This document shows, piece after piece, positions 34,761-45,850 of a DNA stretch of 64,000 nucleotides. Within the stretch, counting starts at the first letter, position 1. Each line of letters opens with the position of its first letter. Source of the stretch: Cryptomeria japonica (Eukaryota; Streptophyta; Pinopsida; Cupressales; Cupressaceae); the NCBI RefSeq assembly GCF_030272615.1, contig NC_081413.1, forward strand, positions 563,270,010-563,334,009, written 5' to 3'. Both the position numbers and the translations under genes were made by a program. The notes under the pieces are model-generated. The model saw only the letters and a list, made by a program, of their open reading frames with translations, made no database searches and had not been told where the DNA came from.

Positions 34761-35683
34761 GTATGAGACTAAGCATACTCATAGTAAAGTACAAATTCAC
34801 ATTGCAAAACTTTCACCAAGATATCAAAGAGATAAGACACACTAAGCCATGAGGACTTTAGGATCTTACTACTTTAATGCGAAGATAAAAGGGACAACAC
34901 ATGAAAGGGAAAGAGAGCACATGACTGAATTGGCCTAGTAATAATTTCTTACTATGAGTCATGAAAAATAAAAAATACCAAATTACAAGGCAAAAGGCTT
35001 AGTTTGCAAAGTAACTTGAGTATCAAAAACATGTCATGGTGTGTGAATAAAGTATAACATTAAGCAGAGTGTATGATCCCATGTTAAAGTGATTGCATTA
35101 ACCTTATCAGGAGCAATTGCTTTAAGGTAGCATGCATCCAAAAGACAAGAACTTTACCACAATGAGATTCCCCTAAGAAAGGACAAATCAAAGGATAATG
35201 GTAACAAAAACACATAGGAAAAAGCATATAAGGGATCCACTAACTCTGGGGTTAGTATGCTTTTATGATAAATAATATATATCAAGAATATTTGTATTGA
35301 ATTGACCTCATCCCCCAAAGGTAGTGGAACTATGAAAAATAATGGAAGAAGAGTACACAAGATAATAAAAAAATGTCTTTTTGGGTCCACATGGAAGAGA
35401 CCAAAAAGAGATCTCAACTCTTTGCATCATCCTTAAGTAGATAATACAACACATAACATATAAAAGAATTGAGATACAAATAGAATAATGTCATAGCGGA
35501 TTATACATCTTCATTACCTTGCACCAAAGGAGTAACAAGGGTTGTTCAAAAGGACATAATAGAACACAAAAACATATCAAGCAACACATCAAGGGGAAGC
35601 ACATTACGAACTAGAAAACACACAAAAGAGAATCCACGACATGAATGAAACTAGTCACGTAAATCATTTGCCTCCCATTCTTG
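34761..35683 (-). other. 3' untranslated region of the non-autonomous element
   Basis: No convincing ORF. The text resembles 61770-62499 of the element at 60661 (AGACCAAAAAGAGATCTCAA, GCATCATCCTTAAGTAGA). Confidence 0.6.
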
Positions 35684-36004
35684 TTAAACATTATTTAGGT
35701 ATGGTGGAAAAGATGCAAGAGGAGATGAATCAAGAACATTAGATGGAGCTACAACGAATTCCAAACAAGGACCATGCTCTAATAATGAGTCACATTGTTT
35801 TTCACTTGGAGCTAGGGTTAATGCTTTGAAAAAATGTGAACATAACTCATGATTGAGCTCAAAAAGATCATACATATCATCAAAATCATTAGAATAAATA
35901 TTGTTAGCATGAACAACATTATCATCATCCATATGATCATCTATATTAATAAAAATAGGATCTCTAACATGAAAAGAAGTTGAACCATCATTTTTCTTAA
36001 GCAT
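35684..36004 (-). pseudogene. C-terminal part of the non-autonomous gag/protease-like protein
   Basis: Reads VRDPIFINIDDHMDDDNVVH, then FFKALTLAPSEKQ and LVFE-like text. Same as the C-terminus of the ORF at 62500-63831 (VKDPIFINLDDDIDE..SKALILAPRQEQ). Acidic; no named domain. Separated from the protease-like part by stops. Confidence 0.65.
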
Positions 36005-36502
36005 TTTTAATTTAGGTGATTTGAGTTGAACTTCCTACCTAGGATTAGATGAAGGTTGGACAAATGGGACCAAGTCAAAATTTGGTGTCTTTAGAGAGGA
36101 AATGGTTTGGGAAGAAAGCTTGTGAACCTAAGCATAGCATCTTTGTTAGTGTTCACTCACATAATGATTGCTTTTAGTTTTAGTCAAGACTTGTGAAGGT
36201 TTAGGATGAATGAACATAGGCTTCTTTTCTTCCCTTATAGGGGGAGGAACTAAAAAAAGTCAAATAGGTTGAGGGAGACTTGATGCCAATTTCTTTCTTT
36301 TGTAGGAAGGAGGTAGGACTAAGGCATATATAGGAGGAATAGATGGTGTAGGAAGAATACCAAGTCCATTATGAGGAGGATGAATATCCATGGGGGTAGG
36401 GTCTTTAGGTTTACTCAAGGACATGATCATATCATTTCTCCATTTTTGATAAGATAAGAAAATGATGTCATTCTAAGGCTTAAGATTTTAAATTTGTTTA
36501 GG
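36005..36502 (-). pseudogene. Proline/Lys-rich middle region, degenerate
   Basis: Corresponds to the Pro-rich middle of the 62500-63831 ORF; many stops. Recognisable only by alignment to that copy. Confidence 0.45.
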
Positions 36503-36915
36503 CTAAAAGTAATCAAGGGTGAAATTTGCATGCTTCACAATGGGTTGGTAAAGGCTATGGTTAATTGTTATGATAGTATCATTATGAGGTAATTTCAAAC
36601 ATTTATGAATTGTAGAAGGGATAACTTTCATGAAAGAGAGCCAAGGGTGTCTGAAGTTCACACAAAATTGATTCAATCTAGGAATAATAACAAAGGTTAA
36701 ATCTAAGCACTTAGTACTAGCCTCAACATGAAGAGTAATAGAACCAATAGTAGGGCAAAAGAAACCATCATACACCTTGACCACAACATCAGATTTATCA
36801 TATGTAACTTGATGCAATATTAAAACATAAAGATATTCTTCAATGATCACATTCACCACACACTAGATCAATGAGCATCCCTCATGAGAGTTTATCTTTA
36901 AAATGCATAGTGATA
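36503..36915 (-). pseudogene. Retropepsin-like domain, degenerate
   Basis: MVNVIIEEYLYVLILHQVTY, then PTIGSITLHVE and HPWLSFMKVIPSTIHK, matching the protease-like part of the ORF at 63831-62500. The active-site stretch (LID..VVNV) is shortened and holds a stop at about 36870. Confidence 0.65.
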
Positions 36916-37977
36916 TATAATGGGCCATCGGGTGCAACAATAGTCTCACTAGGATCAAAACTAATGTATAAGTATTTTAGAGATGTAGGTTTTCAACAAG
37001 ATTCACAACATTATTAAATTCCATACCAAGTTCATTAGGAGAAAAATCAAGAGACTTAGATTCAACAACATTGGTAGAATGAGAAGGAAACAAATTGGTA
37101 AAGATTTTGAAATTATGATTAGGAGAGCTACAGATTTATTCCCTTTTTCATTTAAAATAGCTATGGATATAATATTGATATCAATGAATTATTGGATCTT
37201 ATTTCTCAACTCGTTGCACTTCTTAGTATCATGGCTAGGTTGATGATGATATTGAAAAAAATGCTTTAGGATCATGGTAACATGGCCATGGTTTGGAAGT
37301 GTCAGTTGGATTGATGGGAGGAAGTTGCAACACATTAGCATTCATTAGCCTCAACATTATACTATGTAAAGACTCAAAAAGACGAGTTAATTATTTTCTA
37401 AAGTATTTGGATAAATGAGTCACGTCTGATGTCATGGTTGCCACTTGAGTGTTGATGTTGTCATTTATCTTGATGAAACCTTTGTTGGGTTCAAACTTCA
37501 AAACCCATTGTTGAGCATTCTCATTCTTATCAACTGAATCCATTGAAGAGGATGATTTGAATTGACTCAGTTGAATTTAATAATCATGAAGCATTGCAAA
37601 AAATTGCATAAAAGAAGTAAAATTAGAAAATAGAAGCTTATCTCCAATGTGTCTCCAATGTCTTTTTGTAAACTAGCAATGAAATTCTTTGAACATCATG
37701 ATCCAACACTTGATAAGCAATTTGAGAATGCAAATTTTTATATCTATCAATAAAATCAATCACTTTTTTCTTTAACTCCTTTCTTACAATAAATCAAATC
37801 AGTTAAGGTAATCTTAGGACCAATATTATTTTGAAATTGTTAAATGATAGAATTATCTAATTGTTGAAATGAAGTTGTTCATGAGGAAAATCACTACACA
37901 AAGTTTGAAATGTCTTCACATGAGCCAAGGGGTCACCAATTCTATTATACAATTCCAATTGAGGGACTTCCATATGC
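36916..37977 (-). pseudogene. Gag region, degenerate
   Basis: No long frame. Fragments on the minus strand near 37600-37800 and 37300-37500 look like a broken gag domain; I do not name it. Confidence 0.4.
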
Positions 37978-39008
37978 TTAGGAAGGAATTGCATGGACAA
38001 TGTCATTAGATATTAGGCTCAATACATCAAATATGGGAACATTGAATATAGATTGAGTAATGAAATCCAATTGATGTTGTAAGGATGTAATAGTTTGGGA
38101 TAAGTTATTGATGGTTGATTTGGTGGATGGATTAAAATTGGACATATTGGATTGTGATGGAGGAGTAACATTTTTGTATGTAGGTGGAGGTTGATAATAT
38201 CGAGGGGGAACATTATGGTATGTTGGTATGGGAGATAGTTGTGACACAAATGGAAGAGTCACAAAAGGAGTTATGTAAGAATATTGATCAATAGGATTGC
38301 CCCCATGTATAACATGTGTAGGATTAAAATTTTGTGTGGAACTAGTCATGATAGAAGATGTAAATATAAGAACACTAGGCAAGGATGCAGACATAGGAAT
38401 AGAATGGCTAACTTGACTAGTGGCTTGAGAGTAACCAAAGACTTTGGAATAAATTTTCATTGGCATAATATTAGTGTAAACCATATGAGAAAGGCCACAC
38501 AACAAATCCACACCTATCTTATCACTTTGCACCATTCTTTTTAATCCTTCAATCAAGGTATTTACCCCATGTTTTGGGTATCGTTGACTTATCTATTGTT
38601 ATTTTTTTTCAAATTCATTGTCAATCTTCTCCAATTGGTTAATAGTAACCCTAGTTAGTGATTCTTCTACATTATGTGAAGTATGATAAAAATGAGGATA
38701 AGTGATGTCATTTGTTGGATTATAGGAAACACCAACATTCTCATGGAACAAGTTATCCAACTGAGACTCCATATCCTTAATGTTTAAACCTTGGGAAGCC
38801 TTAAGCCTACAACTTCTTCTCACTAGAGTGTTGTATGTAGGACTAATGGTAATAGAAATGATGTACAAAGGAGGAAAAATTGGATGCAAAAAGTGAAAAC
38901 TATGATTGAGCAAAGCAATTCTTTGTAAAAATGATTGTTTAACCAATTAATTAAGTAATCTGAATTGTGATTTTGAATATTAGATGCCTCTAAATCTGAA
39001 CATAACAT
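37978..39008 (-). pseudogene. Gag-like N-terminal region, broken
   Basis: Two stretches: 38946-38599 (contains LDNLFHENVGVSYNP) and 38556-37978 (Pro, Tyr, Ser and His-rich, PPRYYQPPPTYKN). Low-complexity sequence of this kind is common in the N-terminal half of plant gypsy gag. No domain recognised; assignment rests on position. Confidence 0.5.
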
Positions 39009-39205
39009 GTCATAACAATCAAATCTAACAATATAATTGAAAAATTATACAACCCACAAGTCAATTTTAGAATAATAAATGAGGGCTTTTGTGAATTCAA
39101 CAACTAAATTTATGTAATTCAATTGTAAATAAGATATACGAGTGCAAAAATTAATGTTAAAGTGCATACAAATCAGATCTAAGACAATATAGTTAGAAAA
39201 AATCA

Positions 39206-39236
39206 TATATGTATGTATGTATGTATGTGTGTATGT
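39206..39236. repeat. (TATG)n microsatellite
   Basis: TATG/TGTG units marking the break where the 5' end of the gypsy relative is lost. Confidence 0.93.
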
Positions 39237-40230
39237 GATGCAGGAGCACTAGTCTAGTTCTTACCAATTGGGCAGTTTTCAGTGGAATTGCTTGAGAGTG
39301 TGGCATTTCTTCATGTTTGAGTGTTTAGCATTGTGGTTTTGGGTTTATTCCCTTGTGTTCGATGTCTTTATCATGTTTGAGTTTAATAGTATTTGGCTTT
39401 ATTTTTGGTAAGATGTGGATTTCGGTATTGTCCCAATTGATGTGTTCTTACCAGTTAGCCCAACTGTATGATGAGCGAAGATGATTTTAGATTGTGGTTG
39501 ATCTCCATAACTTGTGAATCATTGGAGGTGTTACTTTGGGCCTTGGCTAGTATTCCTAGAAGTTTGTTCATTGTTTTATGATTTGGAGATAGTTCTTAGT
39601 GATTTTAGCTGACATGTTACCATTGCACGCTTCATGAACCAGTTGGTCTTTGGGCCAACTTGATTGAGTTGTGATTATTTGTAGATGGTATAAATGGAAG
39701 TTGGTGAATCATTTGAAGACAATGGAGAGAAGCTAGAAGATCGAAGACAAATCTTGGAGATTGAGTGAAGATGTAGAACTAATGAGATTCTGATCCGGTA
39801 GGACTGAGGCCAGAAGGTTGAGGTTCAAATTAGGAGAGAACCGATAGACTATTACCAGAAGCTGATTTGATATGTGGATGATCTGCGGATCTTGTAATTG
39901 CATTGTAAGCATTGTTTGTATCCTAGACTATGATCCAACATGTAGCATGTATAATTCTTTAGATTGTAATAAGATTCATTCACATTGTTTACCGGTTATG
40001 TGTTCCATGTTGTTACCAGTTGTTCTTCCTGCTGTTTCTGGCACCTTGTTACCTTGTTATCTTCTACATTGAATATCTATTCTTGTAGTTTGGACATTTT
40101 GTTAAGCTATGTTTGGAGATGTTATATTATGGATTTGGTGCTCTAGTTTGATGAGGAAGTTGTGTTTACAAGTATGGTTGATAGTGTTTGACAGTGTTCC
40201 CGTGTGAAATGCATGTTTCACATTTCTCTG
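39237..40230. other. Copia-LTR-like sequence, unresolved
   Basis: No ORF of note. Scattered ACCAGT, ACCGGT and ACCAATT words and GAATCATTTGAAGACA resemble the copia LTRs here, but I cannot set ends. Confidence 0.4.
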
Positions 40231-41781
40231 TGTTATAGTTTCTAGCATTTTATTTCTGGAATTAGGATGATAATTTTATTGTGAGGATTTAGGGGGGGTG
40301 GGGTGGTGGATTAGTAATAAGGATAAAATGATACTTTTCACCAATCTGCAAAATACTTCACAAAATAGTTCATAACCAGTACCAATAGTTGTTTAAACAA
40401 TCTCCCAATCAGTTTTACTAAAACATTACCAGTAGCTACTTAAGTGTTCATCATTAAGAAAATATAGTAAAGACATCAAATGAACAACTCAACAATCCAT
40501 CCACAACATGAACACAAGGATTTTTCACGTGGAAACCCAAATGGGAAAAACCACAGTGGGAATTTGTACCCACAAGATTTGCACTCTTTTAGAATGAGCC
40601 CTATTAAGAGCCTAGCTCAGTTAGGAGTTTTACAACAATGTCCTATTAAGAGAATACCCTATTAGGAGTCACTCGATCAAGGGATTTTACAACTTAGCCC
40701 TGTTAGGAGTAACCTTGCTAAAGGATTTAAACCCAAATTAATGAGTCACTTGGTGAAGGGATTTACAAGATCAGGCTTGTTAGGACTTACCCGATTAAGG
40801 GATTTTAATGCTACTGCAACTATTAGGAAACAACAGATAAATGATCTGATCAATGCACTCTCTTCTTGCTAGTACAAATCCATTAAATCTCTAATCAGCT
40901 TCACACATGCAAAGATCTCAGTTTGGTTCGACACACTCTTCTTCTCTGATCACCGACACAAAATCTCATCTGAAACTTGACCTAAATATACTTTACAATT
41001 AGGTCAGTTACTAAACCCTAACCTAAAATGAATTTACATCATAGATCATATCGGATCATTACAAACAATTACAGTTCATCATACAAATCATTACAACAAA
41101 TTTCAAGACAATTATAGTTGTTGAATGATCATAACATATCACCGCATATCGATCCGATAAGCTATCAAACCCTTATCACATTCTACTAAGCACTTTACTG
41201 TTTCCCAAGAAATTCAATCCTTGTACATGCTTAAATACAATCTTATCATCACACATGGTTTCTGACATGTCATCACTAAGTAATGAACATGATAAGATTC
41301 ATTGCCAAACCATAAAACATTACTGGTCAAAAGATCTTGATACCAGTTCTCAAACCCTGCACTAAATATACAACAATCAATTACAAACATGACTTTTGAC
41401 TCTCCAAACATGTTGCAGTTACAACCATAGACTAATTACAATGTCATAAGCATACATTTCAAACTGCAACACCTAACTCAACACCAATCTCTACTGCAAC
41501 CATCTCCTTCTTTGATCCTACTTACCGATTGACTGCCACTTAGCGGTTTTGTTGTCCAACTCAATCCATTTCAATCTATTGTGGGTTATAATAAACCGAT
41601 AGACTTAGATAACTTAGATGACATACCAAACATAAACACACATGGTTTCTATCAATACCAACACAAATAAATGATCATCATATCACAGTTATATCATTAC
41701 CAATAATCCATCAATATATCATCACCAACAGTCCTTTATCGGTACACCATCATCTCCATCAGTTATGCCAATATGTTAACA
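40231..41781 (-). mobile_element. Copia-type solo LTR, ends uncertain
   Basis: On the minus strand the familiar end block (C-run, then GTGGG..CCCAC and GGTTTTTCCC near 40560) shows a copia LTR of about 1.54 kb. Taken as 40231-41781 the ends are TGTTA/TAACA. Taken as 40236-41773 the unit starts TATTGGCATAAC, like the copia A family, and is flanked by TGTTA on both sides. No internal region is attached. Confidence 0.6.
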
Positions 41782-43658
41782 AATAATGTCCTTAGCTTCA
41801 TTCTATTTAGTTGGCACATGTTCTTGGGTTTTAGTAGCATGATTTTGAAGTTTGTTGGTGTTTACTCTAGGTTTGGTTGACCTTGGGTGTTTACACTCTA
41901 CTTTGTTGCTTCGATGATTATGGACTTTTGTATAATATGTTTGATAATTATTATGGTCCTAATTAAGATGTGTTGTGGTCAAATTTACATTATTCTCCAC
42001 CATAGAATGTTTAATGCTGACCCAATTTGAATTATGTTCAATTAAGTTGCACATCCAACCTTGGGAGACTTTGCATTTGAGAGGATGATATATATAGTGA
42101 TGCTTAGATATTGTAATGGATATATACATGTGTGTGTATATGGGTGAAAGAAAATGGAATGTGATTTTTTATGAAAGAGGATCTATCTTTTAGATGGTTT
42201 CACAATTGATGTTGAGTTGGTGAAAATAAATGAGTTATGTGAGATTTCATGTGTTAGCTACCAAAATCAGTGAGTTGAAGATATCTACAGATCTTGCAGT
42301 TGCAGAAGTGCATTTGTGGTGGATTCACTCTTTAATCTTCTTCATTTTGGCAATGAGTCTTGCGACAATGAGCCTCTTCTTTCTTTATCTCAAGTAGTGA
42401 GCCCTCTAGTAGCGAGCCGTTCTTTGTAAAAATCACCTTAACTAGTGTCACCCTAATAGGTGCTTATATCTTGAGAATAACTTCTAAGTGGTATTTCTAT
42501 TGGTAATTAACACTCAATTGGTTGGTTTCAATATGTTGTGATTGATGGCAACATGGAAACATGTTTCAGCTTGATATTTTGGGTAAGTTGTGTACCGATA
42601 GGCACTTCACAGACACTTCACTGGCACCAGCATCGACAGGTTGGAAGGAATTCACAGGTTACTGTCAATGCAGGCCGACATGATTTAGAATTAGGTTATT
42701 GGTATTGGAGGCTGACATCTTTTGGATCCGGCATCGACAATTGTTTTTGATAATCATGTATTTATGTTATTAAGCCGACATGTATATTCATATTGTAATT
42801 ATCTTTGTAAGCCGACATAAGGCATGATGAATTGTAAAGGGGTATATTGGTTAGTTGGTTAGATCATTTTGATGTAAGGAAATGTATGAAAATTTATGAA
42901 ATATTATATGAGAGTGTGTAAGGTTATGAAATGTAAAGGAGATGCAAAACATATGAGAGAGATCATGTATGTGAGGATATTTATGTAAGGGTTATTCCGG
43001 TAAGGGTTTAGGGTTTGAGATTGGAACAGACAGAGCTTAACCAGAACTGTGTTCAGGCATAGAAGATGCTATCTTTGAAGTTCAATCATTTCTCTGGATT
43101 GTAGTCTGGATTTGTATGTAATTAGTGAGGCTCCTTTTGTGATTAAGCAATGTGCTCTAGGCTATAAGCCTTCCTGCAAGTGCAGGCTCCTATATTTTGT
43201 AATATCTCTTCATATGGCTAGTGGATTGATATTGTGGGTCATAAATCCCACCGTGGTTTTTACTCTTTGAGGTTTTCCATGTATAATTCTGTGTGTTATG
43301 GTATTCATTTATGTGATTGGCTTATTGGTTTCTTTACTTCTTTCAATTCAATATGTACTAGTATACTGATTGGTGTATGCATGTTTTAATAAGGTTAAAA
43401 TTGATCATTCTGACAGAACACTGATTCAACCCCCCCTCTTAGTGTTCTTGGATTCCAACAATTTCCCCTAACAAGTTTTTTCATGTAAAGTCTGGCATCT
43501 CATTGTGCATGGCGTGTTTGGTGTTTCATGTTCATATCTCTATGTGGATTATGTGTTAAAGTTAAGTTATTGTAGATCTTCTTTGGGAAATAAGTTTAAA
43601 ATTTTAAACAATTGATTCACCCCCTCTTAGTTGTCTTGTGCGTTTTCATATTCAACAA
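41782..43658 (+). mobile_element. Copia-type LTR fragment interrupted by a solo LTR
   Basis: The 3' half of a copia LTR ending CACCCCCTCTTAG..ATTCAACA at 43658, with the solo LTR 42498-43460 in it. The 5' limit is not clear. The right end abuts a microsatellite and no internal region follows. Confidence 0.5.
42498..43460 (+). mobile_element. Solo LTR (copia-like), TSD ATTTC
   Basis: 963 bp, same family as 759-1695. It starts TATTGG (TG changed to TA) and ends CCAACA, flanked by ATTTC at 42493-42497 and 43461-43465. Confidence 0.93.
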
Positions 43659-43748
43659 TGTATATGTGAATATATATGTATATGTATTTATATGCATATT
43701 CTTATGCATATGGATATGCATATGCATATATGTATGCATGATACATAC
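43659..43748. repeat. TATG/CATA simple repeat
   Basis: Imperfect ATGTATATG and GCATATGCAT units ending in CATAC, the left target copy of the next element. Confidence 0.85.
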
Positions 43749-43981
43749 TGTAATGGAAAAAATAATTAAGGTTTCACTTATTAAGGTAACAAAACTACTA
43801 ATTTTACTTGAGAGACCACCACATTGAAAGAGGGATGAACATAATTAAAATTTTAGACCATTTCCCATTGGGATTAAGCCTAGATCTATTAGTTTCATCC
43901 CTCTTTCAATGTGGTGGCCTCTCAAGTAAAATTAGTAGTTTTGTTACCTTAATTAGTGAAACCCTAACTTTCACCATTACA
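43749..43981. repeat. Left palindrome of U5 ends
   Basis: Arms of about 88 bp (43749-43836 and 43893-43981) with a 57-bp centre. The right arm matches the LTR end of the element at 33569 (GATCTATTAG, TTCAATGT, TTGAAACCCTAA-type text), so this is LTR, not a foldback DNA transposon. Confidence 0.88.
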
Positions 43982-43984
43982 TCT

Positions 43985-43998
43985 TGGTGAACCCAACG
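43985..43998 (+). promoter_or_regulatory. Primer binding site
   Basis: TGGTGAACCCAACG, three bases after the upright LTR end; similar to the site at 27158 in the Tat-like element. Confidence 0.65.
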
Positions 43999-44346
43999 TG
44001 GACCCGACATATTTCATCCTTAATTTGATGCCTTGTCTCATATCTGATTTTATAGACGTTTTAAAATTCAAATTTGCACTCATAAATTATATTTGCAATT
44101 GTATTACATAAATTTAGTGGTTAATTTCATATAAACCCTAATTTATTTGATCAAATTTGACTTTTGGGTTGCATAATTTTTCAATTACATATTCAGTTCT
44201 GATTGCTATGACATGCTATTTTCAAATTTAGATGTAGTTAATCATTGTTTATGTACTTGCATTAGTGAAAAAATTCTAAAAATTGCACATTGCTATTTCT
44301 TTTTGTCATGCATTTTGCATATATTATCATTTAAAAAAGCAAACTA

Positions 44347-45850
44347 TTGTCATTCTATTTTCATTTAGTTAGTTTCATGATGCATTTATTTCATAGATGT
44401 GATAATGGCTTAGCCTCCCTTGTTTCACTCTATCTCTCTCCTAAGGATATTCCTACTCATGAGGATATTTTGGTGCAAAAAGTGACCATTAACACTTCTT
44501 TCAAAATTCTCCCTTCTAAGGATGAAGTTTTGATAAATAATGTTGATCTTTCTCCTAAAATGTGTCTCTTCCACAAGGATATCCTCGAGGAAGACTTTGC
44601 TACCTTTAATGAGTCATTTATTACCTATGATTTTGATTTTTATCCTCCTCATTATGACACACTAATAAAAGAGAAAAATTTGGTACAAGAGGATGCTCTT
44701 AAGCCATAAGAATTTAAGATATATGAAAATCCCCTTTATGAATATTTTGATGATTCATCTCCTATATTTTCTCTCCCTAAAAAAGACATATTAATGAAAG
44801 ACGATATTATTAGCACTTCTCTTAATGATCTCCCTCTTTGGGATGAACAATATTCTCATAATATGTCCCTCCCCCATGAGATTACCTCGGTAAAAGAGGG
44901 CGATATGATCGACAATTACCTTAACATCACCTAACCTTCTATTTATTTCAACAACCTTCCCCATAGAGATAGAGCATCAATGAGATATGATTGTCCCTTT
45001 CCTAAGGTTTTCCATGAAGATAATTTAGAGAACGAGGACAATGTTTCTAATGTTCTCTCTCCTAAAGATGAATAACCTAATCAAGATTAAATCGATACCA
45101 TTTATGTTGTTGAGAAGCCAAAGGGTGGAGTGAATCATCAACCTGAATACCATGCAGTACCTTACACATATAATAATTAAGTGTTTACTTAAGAAGTTAA
45201 CAAGAACATACAAATTGAAGCACAATATACTTTGTTAGTTCCTAAAATCCTTTCTCTATTTTGGACAAATACACAATCTCCTACTAAGGATGTTCCTAAA
45301 GAAGAACTCTTGGGGGCTGATTGGGTATCATTAGATTTCACACCTTCTTTTTGTAAAAAATCTAAGATGCCTGAATTTGATACTCAAATTTTTTATCCTA
45401 ACACATGTCTAGAAATTGACTAGGCCTCTTTAAACTTCAATCCAATTCTACCTAAGAGAAAATCCACTTTTGATCCTACACATGGATACAATGGACAAGT
45501 TTTAGGATGTGTGAAACAAAGTCTTAAAAGTCACGAGAAATCACACTTTTCTAATGAAAAGAAAGATTTCCAACCTCTTTCTTTGCCAAGATCCCTTCCT
45601 CCCTTCTCTTGTAAATTTACATATTCTCATTCCAATTTGGCATTACAACAAGACAATGTTTTGTCTGATCTTCTTCATGCCAAGTTAATTTCTCTTCTTT
45701 GGCCTAAAAGAAGAAGGAAATATAGAAAATATCTTGGAAATTCTTTTTCTTAAGAATATCATCAAATTCATGGCCATTCTACTAATGAATGTCAAGCTTT
45801 GCAAACTAAAATACAACATTACATTGATTTAGGTATCATTAAAAAAAACA
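44347..45850 (+). pseudogene. Gag-like ORF of the inverted element, one frame with many stops
   Basis: 44347-44709, 45232-45423 and 45511-45753 share one frame. Between them stops (TAA or TAG) punctuate otherwise sensible protein. Repeated acidic units (SPKDIPTHEDILVQ, SPKMCLFHKDILEED, LPKKDILMKDD) suggest an internally repeated N-terminal region. The end reads YHQIHGHSTNECQALQTKIQ then IDLGII, matching the Cys/His block near the end of plant gypsy gag. Most stops could come from CAA or CAG by one C-to-T change. It would be a gag; no enzyme follows. Confidence 0.65.

Larger units (their letters stand above)
33569..39205 (-). mobile_element. Non-autonomous gypsy relative, 5' LTR missing
   Basis: 3' LTR (33569-34738), polypurine tract, then a gag/protease-like coding region with no RT or integrase. 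Its leader at 39182-38950 matches the leader of the element at 43749 (GACATGTTAT, CATAAATTTAGTTGTT). Sequence stops at about 39205 in a TATG repeat, roughly 50 bp short of where primer site and 5' LTR should lie. Confidence 0.78.

Noticed and set aside
43749-43981. Foldback DNA transposon (MITE) with TGTAATGG ends
   Set aside because: The right arm matches an LTR end, a primer site follows at once, and the flanking duplication pairs with 49631, not with 43982.
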